A DNA stretch of 64,000 nt from RXIX01 sp003989075 (GTDB lineage Bacteria > Pseudomonadota > Gammaproteobacteria > Competibacterales > Competibacteraceae), in contig JAKOYN010000062.1 in NCBI GenBank assembly GCA_029780415.1, positions 1-64,000 on the forward strand. Reading direction: 5' to 3'. Below, in pieces: positions 39,627 through 49,494 of this stretch (its first letter is position 1; every line of letters begins with the position of its first letter). Made by a program: the position numbers and the translations under genes. Under the pieces are notes generated by a model, which saw nothing but the letters and a program-made list of their open reading frames with translations, made no database searches and had not been told where the DNA came from.

Positions 39627-42362
39627 CTAATAATCCTCGCCCGAATCCAGTTGATCGACCAGCGCCTGACGCAGTGCCGCGTATTTGCGGGCATCGTTCA
39701 GCGGCCGGTTTTCGCGATCGGTGACAAAGAATACGTCCTCGACCCGGGCGCCAATGGTGACAATCTTGGCGTTATGTACCTGGACGCCGCATTCCATGAA
39801 CGCCTGCCCAACCCGGCACAGCAGGCCGGGCCGGTCCCAGGAAATCAGCTCGACCACGGTGCGGCCATTGGCGGCGTCCTCGCGGAATGAAACCCAGGTC
39901 GGCATCTGAAAGGCGCGCTGAATGCGCGAAATATGCCGGCTGGGCATCGGTGGCACGGCGTCGGGCTGGTTCAGGTAATGCAGCAGATTGGTGGTGATTT
40001 CCTTGATCCGGCCACGGTTCTGGATCGGCAGCCCGGAATCCTCCAGCACGGTCAGACTGTCGAGGGTGTAGCCGCTGTGCCCGGTCATGATCCGCGCGTC
40101 AAGAATGGTCAGGCCGAGCTGATCGAGAATCGAGGTGATCAGGGCGAACAGGTTGTCCTGGTCGCGGGTGTAAATGAAAATCTCGGTGCCGCCGCGACCG
40201 GGATCGTCACGGGCCATCACCAGCGAGCGCTCGTCATGGCCACGCTTGAGAATGGCGCGTGTGTGCCAGGTGATCTCGTCGGCGGAGTGGCGCAGGAAGT
40301 AATCGTCGCCAAAGCCTTCCCAGACCGCATCGATGCGTTCTGCGGCAATCTGGGCGCCCTGCAAGCGCCGCCGTGCCTGCGTCTGCACCTCGCGGATGCG
40401 TTCTTCCTTGTCGATCGGACTGTCCAGGCCGCGCCGCAAGGCCCGCCGCGTCGCTTCGTACAACTGCCAGAGCAACGATGCCCGCCAGGTGTTCCACAGC
40501 TTGGGATTGGTGGCGCGAATGTCGGCTACGGTGAGCAGATACAGATAGTCCAGATGCATCTGGTCGCCCATCTGCCGGGCGAAGGCGTGGATCACATCCG
40601 GGTCGTGGATATCCTTCTTCTGCGCAGTGAGCGACAGGGTCAGGTGATGGCGCACCATCCAGGCCACCAGACGGGTATCGAAACTGCTCAGGCCGTGCTG
40701 GCGGCAGAACTGCTCGGCCTCGTAGCCACCCAGTTCGGAATGGTCGCCGCCACGGCCCTTGCCGATGTCGTGATACAGGCCGGCGATATACAGCAGTTCC
40801 GGCTTGGGCAGGCGCTCCATGATCGCGTTGCAGTGCGGCAGGTGCTGGGCGAACTGCGGCAGGAAGAAGCGGCGCAGGTTGCGTACTACAAACAAAATGT
40901 GCTGATCGACGGTATAGGCGTGGAACAGGTCGTACTGCATGCGTCCGACAATATGGCCAAAGGCCGGCAGATAGGCCGGCAATACGCCATAGGCATTCAT
41001 CAGCCGCAGTTGCTGCGTGACGCCATAGGGTTGGCGCAGGATTTCCATGAACAGGCTGCGTGGGCGCACGTCGTTGCGGAATTTTTCATCGATCAGCGGG
41101 CGGTGATCGCGGATCAGACGGATAGTGGCGGCACGGATGCCCTTGATCTCCGGGTGCTGCTGCAGGAGCAGGAAGATTTCCAGCAGGGCGAACGGATAGC
41201 GCAGAAATACGTTGGGCCGGGTGACTTCCAGATAGCCACGGCGCACCTGAAAGCGGCGATTGATCGGCGTCGGCTCGCCGGGATCGTCAGCCAGTAGAAT
41301 CGCTTCCTCGAACAGTTGCAGCAGCATTTCGTTCAGGCGGCTGAGCGCGTTTACAGTGCGGTAATAGCGCTGCATGAACTGCTCAACGGCCAGATTCTGA
41401 TCCTGATCCTGATAGCCAAACTGCTGGGCGATGCGCCGCTGGTGCTCAAAGAGCAGCACATCCTCGCGCCGGCCGGTCAGGGTGTGCAGAGCAAAGCGGA
41501 TCTGCCAGAGAAAGTTGCGGCATTCAATCAGTTCGTCGTACTCGTTTGGACTGAGAAAGCCGTGGCTGACCAGTTCCTGCAGGGTGCTGGCGCCAAAATG
41601 CCGTTTGGCCACCCAGCCGATCATCTGCATGTCGCGCAGGCCGCCGGGTCCTTCCTTGATATTCGGTTCCAGATTGAAGGCGGTCTCGTTGTAGCGGTGG
41701 CAGCGCTGCTGGCGTTCGCGCTGCTTGGCTTCGAAGAACGCCGCATCCGGCCAGATGCGGTCAGGACCGGTGACGGCGCGCATCTGCTCGAACAGATCCA
41801 GTGCGCCAATCAGCAGGCGCGCTTCCATCAGGCTGGTGGCGACGGTGATATCGGCGGCGCCTTCGCGGGCACAGTCCTCGACGGTGCGCACGCTATGGCC
41901 AACCTCCAGGCCGATATCCCACAGGAAGGTGAGAAAATCCTCCAGACCGGAGCGGTGCTGCTCAATGGCCCGCTCGCCGAGCAGAATCAGGATATCCACG
42001 TCCGAACCGGGATGCAGTTCGCCACGGCCATAACCGCCGACCGCGACCAGTGCCAGATTGGGCGTATCGGCGGCAAAAAAGCGCTGCCAGGCGCACAGCA
42101 GCAGATCGTCCATTAGGCGGGCGCGGGCCGGGACCAGTTCATGCGCCGGGGTGCCCTGCTGGAACAGTTCACGCAGGCGGGCATCGCTGTGCTTGATCAG
42201 GTTGCGAAACGGCGTCAGCGGACTGGTGGCAGCGCTCAGATCCTGAGCAAAGGCAGCCGCGTCGAACAGCGCAATCTCATTCCAGCGCAGGCCATCGCAC
42301 GGTGGGTTGGCGATGAAGGACAGCGGCGCGCCGGGGCGCGACGCGATATCAGGAACGATCAT
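39627..42362 (-). CDS. glnD: Bifunctional uridylyltransferase/uridylyl-removing enzyme GlnD
   Basis: ATG 42362 has GGAGG eight bases upstream and gives 911 residues. The nucleotidyltransferase motif is VAVGGYGRGELHPGSDVDIL near 100; the HD domain has YHDIGKGRGGDHSELG near 530; two C-terminal ACT domains follow (TRDQDNLFALITSILDQLG and SWDRPGLLCRVGQAF). GlnD senses glutamine and adds or removes UMP on PII proteins, controlling nitrogen metabolism. It follows map by 49 bases, as in many gammaproteobacteria. Confidence 0.96.
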   Translation of the reverse strand: MIVPDIASRPGAPLSFIANPPCDGLRWNEIALFDAAAFAQDLSAATSPLTPFRNLIKHSDARLRELFQQGTPAHELVPARARLMDDLLLCAWQRFFAADTPNLALVAVGGYGRGELHPGSDVDILILLGERAIEQHRSGLEDFLTFLWDIGLEVGHSVRTVEDCAREGAADITVATSLMEARLLIGALDLFEQMRAVTGPDRIWPDAAFFEAKQRERQQRCHRYNETAFNLEPNIKEGPGGLRDMQMIGWVAKRHFGASTLQELVSHGFLSPNEYDELIECRNFLWQIRFALHTLTGRREDVLLFEHQRRIAQQFGYQDQDQNLAVEQFMQRYYRTVNALSRLNEMLLQLFEEAILLADDPGEPTPINRRFQVRRGYLEVTRPNVFLRYPFALLEIFLLLQQHPEIKGIRAATIRLIRDHRPLIDEKFRNDVRPRSLFMEILRQPYGVTQQLRLMNAYGVLPAYLPAFGHIVGRMQYDLFHAYTVDQHILFVVRNLRRFFLPQFAQHLPHCNAIMERLPKPELLYIAGLYHDIGKGRGGDHSELGGYEAEQFCRQHGLSSFDTRLVAWMVRHHLTLSLTAQKKDIHDPDVIHAFARQMGDQMHLDYLYLLTVADIRATNPKLWNTWRASLLWQLYEATRRALRRGLDSPIDKEERIREVQTQARRRLQGAQIAAERIDAVWEGFGDDYFLRHSADEITWHTRAILKRGHDERSLVMARDDPGRGGTEIFIYTRDQDNLFALITSILDQLGLTILDARIMTGHSGYTLDSLTVLEDSGLPIQNRGRIKEITTNLLHYLNQPDAVPPMPSRHISRIQRAFQMPTWVSFREDAANGRTVVELISWDRPGLLCRVGQAFMECGVQVHNAKIVTIGARVEDVFFVTDRENRPLNDARKYAALRQALVDQLDSGEDY

Positions 42363-42411
42363 GCAGGCAGACCTCCGCGGAAGGGGGCGCTCGGACGGGA
42401 AACGCGCTGAT

Positions 42412-43179
42412 TTAAAGGGTTTCGCCAGGCAGCAGGGTGAGGATTTCGTAGCCGGTTGCGGTGACCAGCACCGTGTGTTCCCACTGGGCCGAGATGCTGT
42501 GGTCCTTGGTGACGACGGTCCAGCCATCCGGCAGCAGCTTCACATGGCGCTTACCGGCATTGATCATCGGCTCGATGGTGAAAGTCATGCCGGGTTCCAG
42601 TTCGACGCCGGTGCCGGGTGCGCCATAATGCAACACCTGCGGGTCTTCGTGGAAGTTGCGGCCGATGCCATGACCGCAGTACTCGCGCACCACTGAGCAG
42701 TGCTGGGCCTCGGCGTGGCGTTGAATCGCATGGCCGATATCGCCCAAGCGCTGGCCGGGGCGCACCATGCCGATGCCGATGCACAGGCATTCATAGGCCA
42801 CCTGGCACACGCGCTGTGCCGCCAGCGGTGGCGTGCCGACGGCAAACATCTGGCTGGTGTCGCCGTGATAGCCGTCCTTGATCACGGTAATGTCGATGTT
42901 GAGCACGTCGCCCTTCTTCAGTTTGCGCGGCCCGGGAATGCCGTGGCAAACCACATGATTAGGTGAGGTGCAGATTGATTTGGGAAACCCGCGGTAGTTG
43001 AGCGGTGCCGGAATCGCCTGCTGAACATTGACCATGTAGTCATGGCAGAGGCGATCGAGTTCATCAGTGGTGATGCCCTCGCGGACATGCGGGCGGATCA
43101 TGCGCAGTACTTCGGTCGCGAGGCGCCCGGCCACGCGCATCTTGTCAATTTCGTCGGCGGTCTTGAGGGTGATGCTCAT
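42412..43179 (-). CDS. map: Methionine aminopeptidase type I
   Basis: From ATG 43179 (MSITLKTADEIDKMRVAG) the protein has 255 residues, standard for type Ia. Visible metal-site motifs are NIDITVIKDGYHGDTSQM (two Asp), YCGHGIGRNFHEDP (His), FTIEPMI (Glu) and EHTVLVT (Glu). The upstream His is in SPNHVVCHGIP. It removes N-terminal Met from nascent proteins. It is divergent from rpsB, a conserved arrangement, and probably forms an operon with glnD. Confidence 0.97.
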   Translation of the reverse strand: MSITLKTADEIDKMRVAGRLATEVLRMIRPHVREGITTDELDRLCHDYMVNVQQAIPAPLNYRGFPKSICTSPNHVVCHGIPGPRKLKKGDVLNIDITVIKDGYHGDTSQMFAVGTPPLAAQRVCQVAYECLCIGIGMVRPGQRLGDIGHAIQRHAEAQHCSVVREYCGHGIGRNFHEDPQVLHYGAPGTGVELEPGMTFTIEPMINAGKRHVKLLPDGWTVVTKDHSISAQWEHTVLVTATGYEILTLLPGETL

Positions 43180-43301
43180 GGGTCTCTTGGGGGATTTCTG
43201 AAACATGGGTTCACATCCAGGGCACAACGGCCGGCTGCGGCAGGGCGGGTACGCAGAGGGTTTGCCGCCGATCGGACTCCGCCTGGCGCGCGGTAGTTCA
43301 T

Positions 43302-43331
43302 TTGGTTTTCGCAAACAAAGCATGGTATAAA
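43302..43331 (+). promoter_or_regulatory. Candidate sigma70 promoter for the rpsB operon
   Basis: TTGGTT (43302-43307) and TATAAA (43326-43331) are 18 bases apart, about 140 bases before rpsB. The remaining leader could hold the S2 autoregulatory site known from other gammaproteobacteria, but I did not identify its fold. Confidence 0.5.
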
Positions 43332-43471
43332 GCGCGCGCCTTTCAGGCAAACCCTATCTGGCTTTCCACTTCTCACATTCGCCGGCACGGGCGGCCGGGT
43401 GCTCCGCAAGGGGTCGCCGTTCGGGGCGGATGGAGGCCAAACCCCTTAAAATTATCCCAGGAGAAACCGCC

Positions 43472-44233
43472 ATGGCCACCATGTCCATGCGCCAGATGCT
43501 CGAAGCCGGTGTGCACTTCGGCCACCAGACCCGCTACTGGAATCCCAAGATGGCGCCCTATATCTTCGGGGCGCGCAACAAGATTCATATCGTCAACCTT
43601 GAAAAAACCCTGCCCCTGTACCTGGACGCGCTCAATTTCGTCGGGCGCATGGCCTCCAAGGGCGGCAAGATTCTGTTCGTCGGCACCAAGCGTTCGGCGC
43701 GCGAAGCGACCGCCGAAGCCGCCATCCGCTGCGGTATGCCCTATGTCAATTACCGCTGGCTGGGCGGCATGCTCACCAATTTCAAGACCGTGCGCCAATC
43801 CATCAAGCGCCTGAAGGATCTGGAGGTGATGGCGCAGGAAGGCACCTTTGACCGCCTGGCCAAGAAGGAAGTCATCGGCCTGCGCCGCGAGACCGACAAG
43901 CTGGAGCGCAGCCTGGGTGGCATCAAGGACATGGGCAGCCTGCCTGATGCCCTGTTCGTGATTGACGTCGGCCACGAGCGCATCGCGATTCAGGAAGCCA
44001 ATAAGCTTGGCATTCCGGTGATTGGCGTGGTCGATACCAACAACTCGCCCGATGGCATCAACTACGTCATCCCCGGCAACGACGACGCCATTCGCGCCAT
44101 TCAGCTCTATGTCGGTGGCATCGCCGAGGCGATCAGCGAAGGGCGCGACCTGCTCAACACCGGTCGCGGTGCCCAGGAAGAGTTCGTCGAAATCCCCGAG
44201 GAAGAGAGCCAGTCGGCGGAAGGCAGCGCCTGA
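43472..44233 (+). CDS. rpsB: 30S ribosomal protein S2
   Basis: ATG 43472 follows AGGAG by eight bases. The 253-residue protein reads MSMRQMLEAGVHFGHQTRYW, with NYRWLGGMLTNFKTVRQSI and GIPVIGVVDTNNSPDGINY, all standard S2 blocks. It is part of the small-subunit body and needed for S1 binding. It opens the long plus-strand housekeeping run with tsf. The acidic, Ser-rich C-terminus (EEFVEIPEEESQSAEGSA) is longer than in E. coli. Confidence 0.98.
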   Translation: MATMSMRQMLEAGVHFGHQTRYWNPKMAPYIFGARNKIHIVNLEKTLPLYLDALNFVGRMASKGGKILFVGTKRSAREATAEAAIRCGMPYVNYRWLGGMLTNFKTVRQSIKRLKDLEVMAQEGTFDRLAKKEVIGLRRETDKLERSLGGIKDMGSLPDALFVIDVGHERIAIQEANKLGIPVIGVVDTNNSPDGINYVIPGNDDAIRAIQLYVGGIAEAISEGRDLLNTGRGAQEEFVEIPEEESQSAEGSA

Positions 44234-44245
44234 GTCATCCGGGCG

Positions 44246-44267
44246 GCGCGCACTGCCTGGTGCGCGC
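44246..44267 (+). terminator. Hairpin between rpsB and tsf, attenuator-like
   Basis: GCGCGCAC and GTGCGCGC form an 8-bp perfect stem with a six-base loop 13 bases after the rpsB stop. There is no U run, so partial termination or mRNA stabilisation is more likely than full termination. Confidence 0.5.
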
Positions 44268-44403
44268 GGCGGCATCCCGGGGCTGGTGTAGTCAGCGATG
44301 CCCGGGGGTGCCGGTTTTGCCAGGTGCGAACGATGGTTTTTCCCAATTTTGATATTCAGGTTTTTCCAAGTTTCACGTTCTGACAGTTCAGAGGTAAGCA
44401 AGC

Positions 44404-45282
44404 ATGGCGGAAATCACGGCGGCACTCGTCAAGGAACTGCGCGAGCGCACGGGCGCGGGCATGATGGAATGCAAGAGAGCCCTGCAGGAGACCACGGGCG
44501 ATATCGATGCCGCGGTTGAACTGATGCGCAAGGCCGGCCAGGCCAAGGCTGACAAGAAAGCCAGCCGGGTCGCTGCCGAGGGCCTGATCGTCATCGCCGA
44601 GGCCGGCCAGGCGATCGCCGTGGCCGAGGTCAACTGCGAAACCGATTTTGTGACCAAGAATGATGACTTCCGCGCCTTCGCCAGTGCCGTAGCCGAGGTC
44701 GCCTTGGCGGCTGCTCCGGCCGACATGGACGCGCTGCTGGAAACCAGCATGGCTGATGGTCGCAGTGTCGAGCAGAACCGGCGCGACTGCATCGCCAAGA
44801 TCGGCGAGAACATCAATGTGCGCCGTTTCGCGCGGCTGGCCAGCGAAAAGGGTGTGCTCAACTACTACCTGCACGGCACCCGCATCGGCGTGGTGGTGGA
44901 GCTGGAAGGCGGCGATGCCGATCTGGCCCGGGATATCGCCATGCATGTAGCGGCCAGCCGACCGCTGTGCGTCAGCGCTGCTGATGTACCGGCTGATCTG
45001 ATCGCCAAGGAAAAGGACATCTATGCCGCCCAGGCCGCAACCAGCGGCAAGCCGGCCAACATTATCGAGAAGATGGTCGAGGGCCGGGTGCGCAAGTACC
45101 TGGAGGAAGTGACCCTGCTCGGACAGCCCTTTGTCAAGGATCCTGAACAGAGTGTCGGCAACCTGCTCAAGGCGCACAAGGCTGCGGTGCTGCGCTTTGT
45201 TCGCTTCGAGCTCGGTGAGGGCATCGAGAAAAAGGCCGACAACTTCGCCGCCGAGGTCATGGCGCAGGTGCAAGGCAACTGA
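44404..45282 (+). CDS. tsf: Translation elongation factor Ts
   Basis: The 292-residue protein starts MAEITAALVKELRERTGAG, has the TDFVTKNDDF motif (ETDFVTKN) that contacts EF-Tu, and two core repeats ending FELGEGIEKKADNFAAEV. It is the nucleotide exchange factor for EF-Tu. AGAGGTAAGC precedes the ATG. It lies 170 bases after rpsB, the conserved partner. Confidence 0.98.
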   Translation: MAEITAALVKELRERTGAGMMECKRALQETTGDIDAAVELMRKAGQAKADKKASRVAAEGLIVIAEAGQAIAVAEVNCETDFVTKNDDFRAFASAVAEVALAAAPADMDALLETSMADGRSVEQNRRDCIAKIGENINVRRFARLASEKGVLNYYLHGTRIGVVVELEGGDADLARDIAMHVAASRPLCVSAADVPADLIAKEKDIYAAQAATSGKPANIIEKMVEGRVRKYLEEVTLLGQPFVKDPEQSVGNLLKAHKAAVLRFVRFELGEGIEKKADNFAAEVMAQVQGN

Positions 45283-45383
45283 TGATGACCGCCGTGCCGG
45301 GCAGCGGGTATTCGCGCGCTGCCATGGCCGGCGTGTCCCGTATGCAGTAAAATCCGCCCACTTTCAGCGAGTCGAGTTGTGCG

Positions 45384-46115
45384 ATGTTGATCCAGGATTC
45401 CAGACCAGTGTTCAAGCGCATTCTTCTCAAGCTCAGCGGCGAGGCGCTGATGGGCGAGGGTGGTTTCGGTATCGATCCTGGGGTGCTGATCCGCATCGCC
45501 GGCGAAGTGCGCGAGCTGTGCCAGCGCGGCGTCGAGGTCGGCATGGTGATCGGCGGCGGCAACCTGTTCCGGGGTGCTGGACTGGCCGAGGCCGGCATGG
45601 ATCGGGTGACCGCGGATCACATGGGCATGCTGGCTACGGTGATGAACTCGCTGGCTATGCAGGATACCCTGGAGCGGCTGGGCGTATTCACCCGGGTGAT
45701 GTCGGCGGTGCGCGTTAATCAGGTCTGCGAGGATTACATCCGGCGGCGTGCCATTCGGCATCTGGAGAAGGGGCGGGTCGTGATCTTCGCCGCCGGTACC
45801 GGTAATCCCTTCTTTACCACGGATTCCGCTGCCAGTCTGCGCGCGATCGAGATCTGCGCCGATGTGATGCTCAAGGCCACCAAGGTGGATGGCATCTATA
45901 CCGCTGATCCCGTCAAGAATGCCGACGCGGTGCGCTATGAGCGGCTGACCTACGACGAAGCGCTCACGCGCCGTCTGCAGGTGATGGATGCCACCGCGCT
46001 GGTGATGTGCCGCGAGAACAACATGCCGCTGAAAGTCTTCAACATCAATCGCCATGGTGATCTGGTGCGGATCGTGTGCGGCGAGGACGTGGGCACCACC
46101 GTGGCACGGGAGTGA
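45384..46115 (+). CDS. pyrH: UMP kinase
   Basis: The 243-residue protein has RILLKLSGEALMG, VIGGGNLFRGAG, TGNPFFTTDSAASLRA and KVDGIYTADPVKN, the marks of bacterial UMP kinase of the amino acid kinase fold. It phosphorylates UMP to UDP and is allosterically controlled. It is 101 bases after tsf and five bases before frr. Confidence 0.97.
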   Translation: MLIQDSRPVFKRILLKLSGEALMGEGGFGIDPGVLIRIAGEVRELCQRGVEVGMVIGGGNLFRGAGLAEAGMDRVTADHMGMLATVMNSLAMQDTLERLGVFTRVMSAVRVNQVCEDYIRRRAIRHLEKGRVVIFAAGTGNPFFTTDSAASLRAIEICADVMLKATKVDGIYTADPVKNADAVRYERLTYDEALTRRLQVMDATALVMCRENNMPLKVFNINRHGDLVRIVCGEDVGTTVARE

Positions 46116-46120
46116 CGATC

Positions 46121-46678
46121 ATGATCGACGATATCAAAAAAGAAGTGACCGCGCGCATGGTCAAGAGCGTGGATAATCTCAAGCATGACCTGACCAAGCT
46201 GCGTACCGGTCGCGCCCACGCCAGCCTGCTCGATCACATCACGGTCAGCTACTATGGCAGCGAAATGCCGCTGAATCAGGTCGCCTCGGTGGCCGTTTCC
46301 GATGCCCGTACCCTGCTGGTGACGCCCTGGGAGCGCAACATGGTCGGGCCGATCGAGAAGGCCATCATGACTTCGGACCTGGGTCTGAATCCGGCTACTG
46401 CGGGTACTTCGATTCGCATTCCGCTGCCGCCGCTGACTGAGGAGCGGCGCCGTGATCTGGTGAAAGTAGTGCGCCACGAAGGCGAGGGTGCCAAGGTTGC
46501 CGTGCGCAATATTCGCCGCGACGCCAATGGCCAGCTCAAGGCCCTGCTCAAGGACAAGAAGATCAGCGAGGATGCCGATCGCCAGGCTCAGGATGAGATC
46601 CAGAAGCTGACCGATCGTCATATTCAGGAGATCGACCGGATTCTGGCTACCAAGGAAGCGGAGTTGATGGAAATTTGA
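46121..46678 (+). CDS. frr: Ribosome recycling factor
   Basis: ATG 46121 gives 185 residues, the standard size. It has the LRTGRAHASLLDHI and PLNQVASVAVSDARTL blocks and VRNIRRDANGQLKALLKDK near the C-terminal helix. It splits post-termination ribosomes with EF-G. The five-base gap from pyrH suggests coupling. Confidence 0.97.
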   Translation: MIDDIKKEVTARMVKSVDNLKHDLTKLRTGRAHASLLDHITVSYYGSEMPLNQVASVAVSDARTLLVTPWERNMVGPIEKAIMTSDLGLNPATAGTSIRIPLPPLTEERRRDLVKVVRHEGEGAKVAVRNIRRDANGQLKALLKDKKISEDADRQAQDEIQKLTDRHIQEIDRILATKEAELMEI

Positions 46679-46728
46679 GGGCGCTGTTCCGCGCCCTTCT
46701 GCCACGAGACCAGGATAGATTGCTTCGG

Positions 46729-47490
46729 ATGCCGACGAACGATGCGCAAGGCCCGCCGCCGGCCTCCCTGCCCCGTCATGTCGCCATCGTTATGGATGGC
46801 AATGGCCGCTGGGCGCAACAGCGCTCCCTGCCGCGCACTGCGGGCCACCGTGAAGGGGCCAAGGCGGTGCGCCGCATCGTGCAGGCCTGCAGCGAGCGCG
46901 GCATTGAAGCCCTGACCCTGTTTACCTTCAGCAGCGAGAACTGGCAGCGGCCGCGCCCCGAGGTCGATGTGCTGATGCGCCTGTTCCTGACCACGCTGCG
47001 CAGCGAGATCCGGCGTCTGGATGCGGCCAACGTGCGGCTGCGCTTCATCGGTGATCAGAGCGCCTTTTCCACAATCCTGCAGACGTATATCACCAAGGCC
47101 GAGCAGCGCACCGCCGGCAATACCGGCCTGAACCTGAACATCGCCGCCAATTACGGTGGCCGCTGGGATATCACCCAGGCGGCGCGGCGCATCGCCAGCG
47201 ACGTGGCCGCAGGCCGCCTGCAGCCGGCGGACGTGGTGCCTGACCTGGTGCACCGCTATACCTGTCTGGCGGAGCTGCCGGAGCCGGATCTGTTCATTCG
47301 CACCGGCGGCGAGCAGCGCATCAGCAATTTCCTGCTCTGGCAACTGGCCTATACCGAACTGTATTTCACGGATCGGCTGTGGCCGGATTACGACGCCGAT
47401 GCATTCGACCTAGCCTGTGCCGCATTCGTGCGCCGGCAGCGGCGCTTTGGGCAAACCGCTGAACAAGTGACGCGGAGCACCGATGCTTAA
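46729..47490 (+). CDS. uppS: Undecaprenyl diphosphate synthase
   Basis: I use ATG 46729 (MPTNDAQGPPPASLPRHVA), 253 residues; a TTG further upstream would overlap frr. The catalytic block is HVAIVMDGNGRWAQQR (Asp of DGNGRW), with LTLFTFSSENWQRP and DLFIRTGGEQRISNFLLWQ. It makes the C55 lipid carrier for peptidoglycan and polysaccharide synthesis. Its stop overlaps the cdsA start by eight bases. Confidence 0.96.
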   Translation: MPTNDAQGPPPASLPRHVAIVMDGNGRWAQQRSLPRTAGHREGAKAVRRIVQACSERGIEALTLFTFSSENWQRPRPEVDVLMRLFLTTLRSEIRRLDAANVRLRFIGDQSAFSTILQTYITKAEQRTAGNTGLNLNIAANYGGRWDITQAARRIASDVAAGRLQPADVVPDLVHRYTCLAELPEPDLFIRTGGEQRISNFLLWQLAYTELYFTDRLWPDYDADAFDLACAAFVRRQRRFGQTAEQVTRSTDA

Positions 47491-48292
47491 ACAGCGCGTG
47501 ATTACCGCGAGCATCCTCGCGGTGCTGGTGGTCTGGGCGGTGCTGAAGCTGCCGGTCACGGGCTTTGGTGCGGCGCTGCTGCTGATGATTCTGCCTGCGG
47601 CCTGGGAATGGGCGCGGCTGGCGCAACTGGTGGAGACGCGCGCGCGCCTGCTCTATGTCGGCGGCATTCTGGCGCTGATTTTGGCGCTGTGGCCGCTGCA
47701 TGCAGCCGTGGCGGGCGGATTGATGAGCCTGGGCGTGCTGGGTTGGTGCATTTTATGCGCCTGGCTGTGGTACTACAGCCGCCATCCACAACGACGCGAT
47801 GCACCGGCGCTGATTGGCGCGGTGGGCGTGGTCGTGCTGGTGCTGACCTGGGCGGCGCTGCTGGGGTTGCGCGATGACTTTAAGCCAGCTTATGTGCTGT
47901 TCTTGTTGTTGCTGATCTGGGGAGCGGACGTGGGCGCCTATTTCGCTGGGCGGCGCTGGGGGCAGCGCAAGCTGGCGTCGGCGATCAGTCCCGGTAAGAC
48001 CTGGGAAGGTGTAGCCGGTGCGGCGGCAATGACCCTGCTGCTGGCTGTGGCGGGTCTGCTGGCTTTGCCAATCGGCGCGCCCTGGCTGCTGTTTCTGGTG
48101 CTGTGCGTGGTCACCGTTGGTTTTTCCATCGTTGGGGATTTGTTCGAGAGCATGCTGAAGCGGCAATGCGGTGTGAAGGACAGCGGTACGCTGCTGCCCG
48201 GGCATGGTGGCGTGCTGGATCGGGTGGACAGCCTGACCGCCGCCGCGCCGGTATTTCTGGCCGGGCTGTATTGGATGGGACTGCGGGCATGA
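47483..48292 (+). CDS. cdsA: Phosphatidate cytidylyltransferase
   Basis: The 269-residue protein is an integral membrane protein with about eight segments. The CdsA signature near the end reads SIVGDLFESMLKRQCGVKD then SGTLLPGHGGVLDRVDSL. It makes CDP-diacylglycerol for all phospholipids. It overlaps uppS at its start and dxr at its stop, showing tight coupling. Confidence 0.96.
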   Translation: MLKQRVITASILAVLVVWAVLKLPVTGFGAALLLMILPAAWEWARLAQLVETRARLLYVGGILALILALWPLHAAVAGGLMSLGVLGWCILCAWLWYYSRHPQRRDAPALIGAVGVVVLVLTWAALLGLRDDFKPAYVLFLLLLIWGADVGAYFAGRRWGQRKLASAISPGKTWEGVAGAAAMTLLLAVAGLLALPIGAPWLLFLVLCVVTVGFSIVGDLFESMLKRQCGVKDSGTLLPGHGGVLDRVDSLTAAAPVFLAGLYWMGLRA

Positions 48293-49494
48293 GCGCGTCG
48301 CAACAGGGTGTCACCATTCTCGGCTCGACCGGCTCGATTGGCGTCAGCACCCTGGATGTGTTGCAACGGCATGCCGAACGCTTTCGCGTGGTCGCCCTGA
48401 CCGCGCACCGCGATGTCGAGGGCCTGTTCCAGCAATGCCGGGTCCATGCACCCGATTACGCAGTCATGGCCGATGCGGCGGCGGCCGAATCCCTGCGGAC
48501 ACGCTTGCGCGCGGCAGGTGCACAGGTCGAGGTGCTGTCCGGCGTGGCTGGGCTGGAGCAGGTCGCGGCATTGCCTGCCGTCCATGTGGTCATGGCGGCG
48601 ATTGTCGGCGCTGCGGGTCTGTTGCCGACGCTGGCGGCGGCCCGGGCCGGCAAGCGGGTGTTGCTGGCCAATAAGGAAGCGCTGGTGATGGCGGGGCCGC
48701 TGTTCATGGCGGCGGTGCGTGCCCATGGTGCCGAACTGCTGCCGATCGACAGCGAGCACAACGCGATTTTCCAGTGCCTGCCGGCGGATTTCGCTAGCGC
48801 CGGTCTTGATGGCGCCGGGGTGCGCCGCATTTTGCTGACCGGTTCCGGTGGTCCATTCCGCAGCGCACCGCTGGCCAGTCTGGCTACGGTGACGCCGGAG
48901 CAGGCCTGCGCCCATCCCAACTGGAGCATGGGCCGCAAGATCTCGGTGGATTCCGCCACCATGATGAACAAGGGCCTGGAGCTGATCGAGGCCCACTGGT
49001 TGTTTGCCGCGCCCGCCGAACGCATCGAAGTCGTGGTGCATCCGCAGAGCGTGATTCACTCAATGGTTGAATACGCGGACGGCTCGGTGCTGGCGCAACT
49101 GGGCAATCCGGATATGCGCACCCCGATTGCCCATGCCCTGGCCTGGCCACAGCGGCTGGCGTCTGGCGTGCCGTTTCTGGATTTTACCCGGCTGAAGGCG
49201 CTGGAATTCCAGGCGCCGGATTTTGCCCGTTTCCCCTGCCTACGCCTGGCCTTTGCTGCGCTGGCTGCGGGTGGCAGCGCGCCGGCGATTCTGAACGCGG
49301 CCAATGAGATCGCCGTGCAGGCCTTTCTGGAGCAGCGCATCCGCTTTACCGATATCGCTGTCGTGGTCGAACAGGCCCTGGAACAGGTCCAGGCGCGTGT
49401 GGTCGATACGCTGGCGACGGTCCTTGAAGATGATGCCCGGGCCCGGGCCGTTGCCGAGACGTGGATCGCGGCGCGGGTACCGGAGAACCTGTGA
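48289..49494 (+). CDS. dxr: 1-deoxy-D-xylulose 5-phosphate reductoisomerase
   Basis: The ATG at 48289 overlaps the cdsA stop (ATGA), so I prefer it to a longer upstream frame. The 401-residue protein has VTILGSTGSIGVSTLDVL (NADPH), ANKEALVMAG, LPIDSEHNAIFQCL (metal Asp/Glu) and MGRKISVDSATMMNKGLE. It is the second step of the MEP isoprenoid pathway that feeds uppS. Confidence 0.97.
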   Translation: MSASQQGVTILGSTGSIGVSTLDVLQRHAERFRVVALTAHRDVEGLFQQCRVHAPDYAVMADAAAAESLRTRLRAAGAQVEVLSGVAGLEQVAALPAVHVVMAAIVGAAGLLPTLAAARAGKRVLLANKEALVMAGPLFMAAVRAHGAELLPIDSEHNAIFQCLPADFASAGLDGAGVRRILLTGSGGPFRSAPLASLATVTPEQACAHPNWSMGRKISVDSATMMNKGLELIEAHWLFAAPAERIEVVVHPQSVIHSMVEYADGSVLAQLGNPDMRTPIAHALAWPQRLASGVPFLDFTRLKALEFQAPDFARFPCLRLAFAALAAGGSAPAILNAANEIAVQAFLEQRIRFTDIAVVVEQALEQVQARVVDTLATVLEDDARARAVAETWIAARVPENL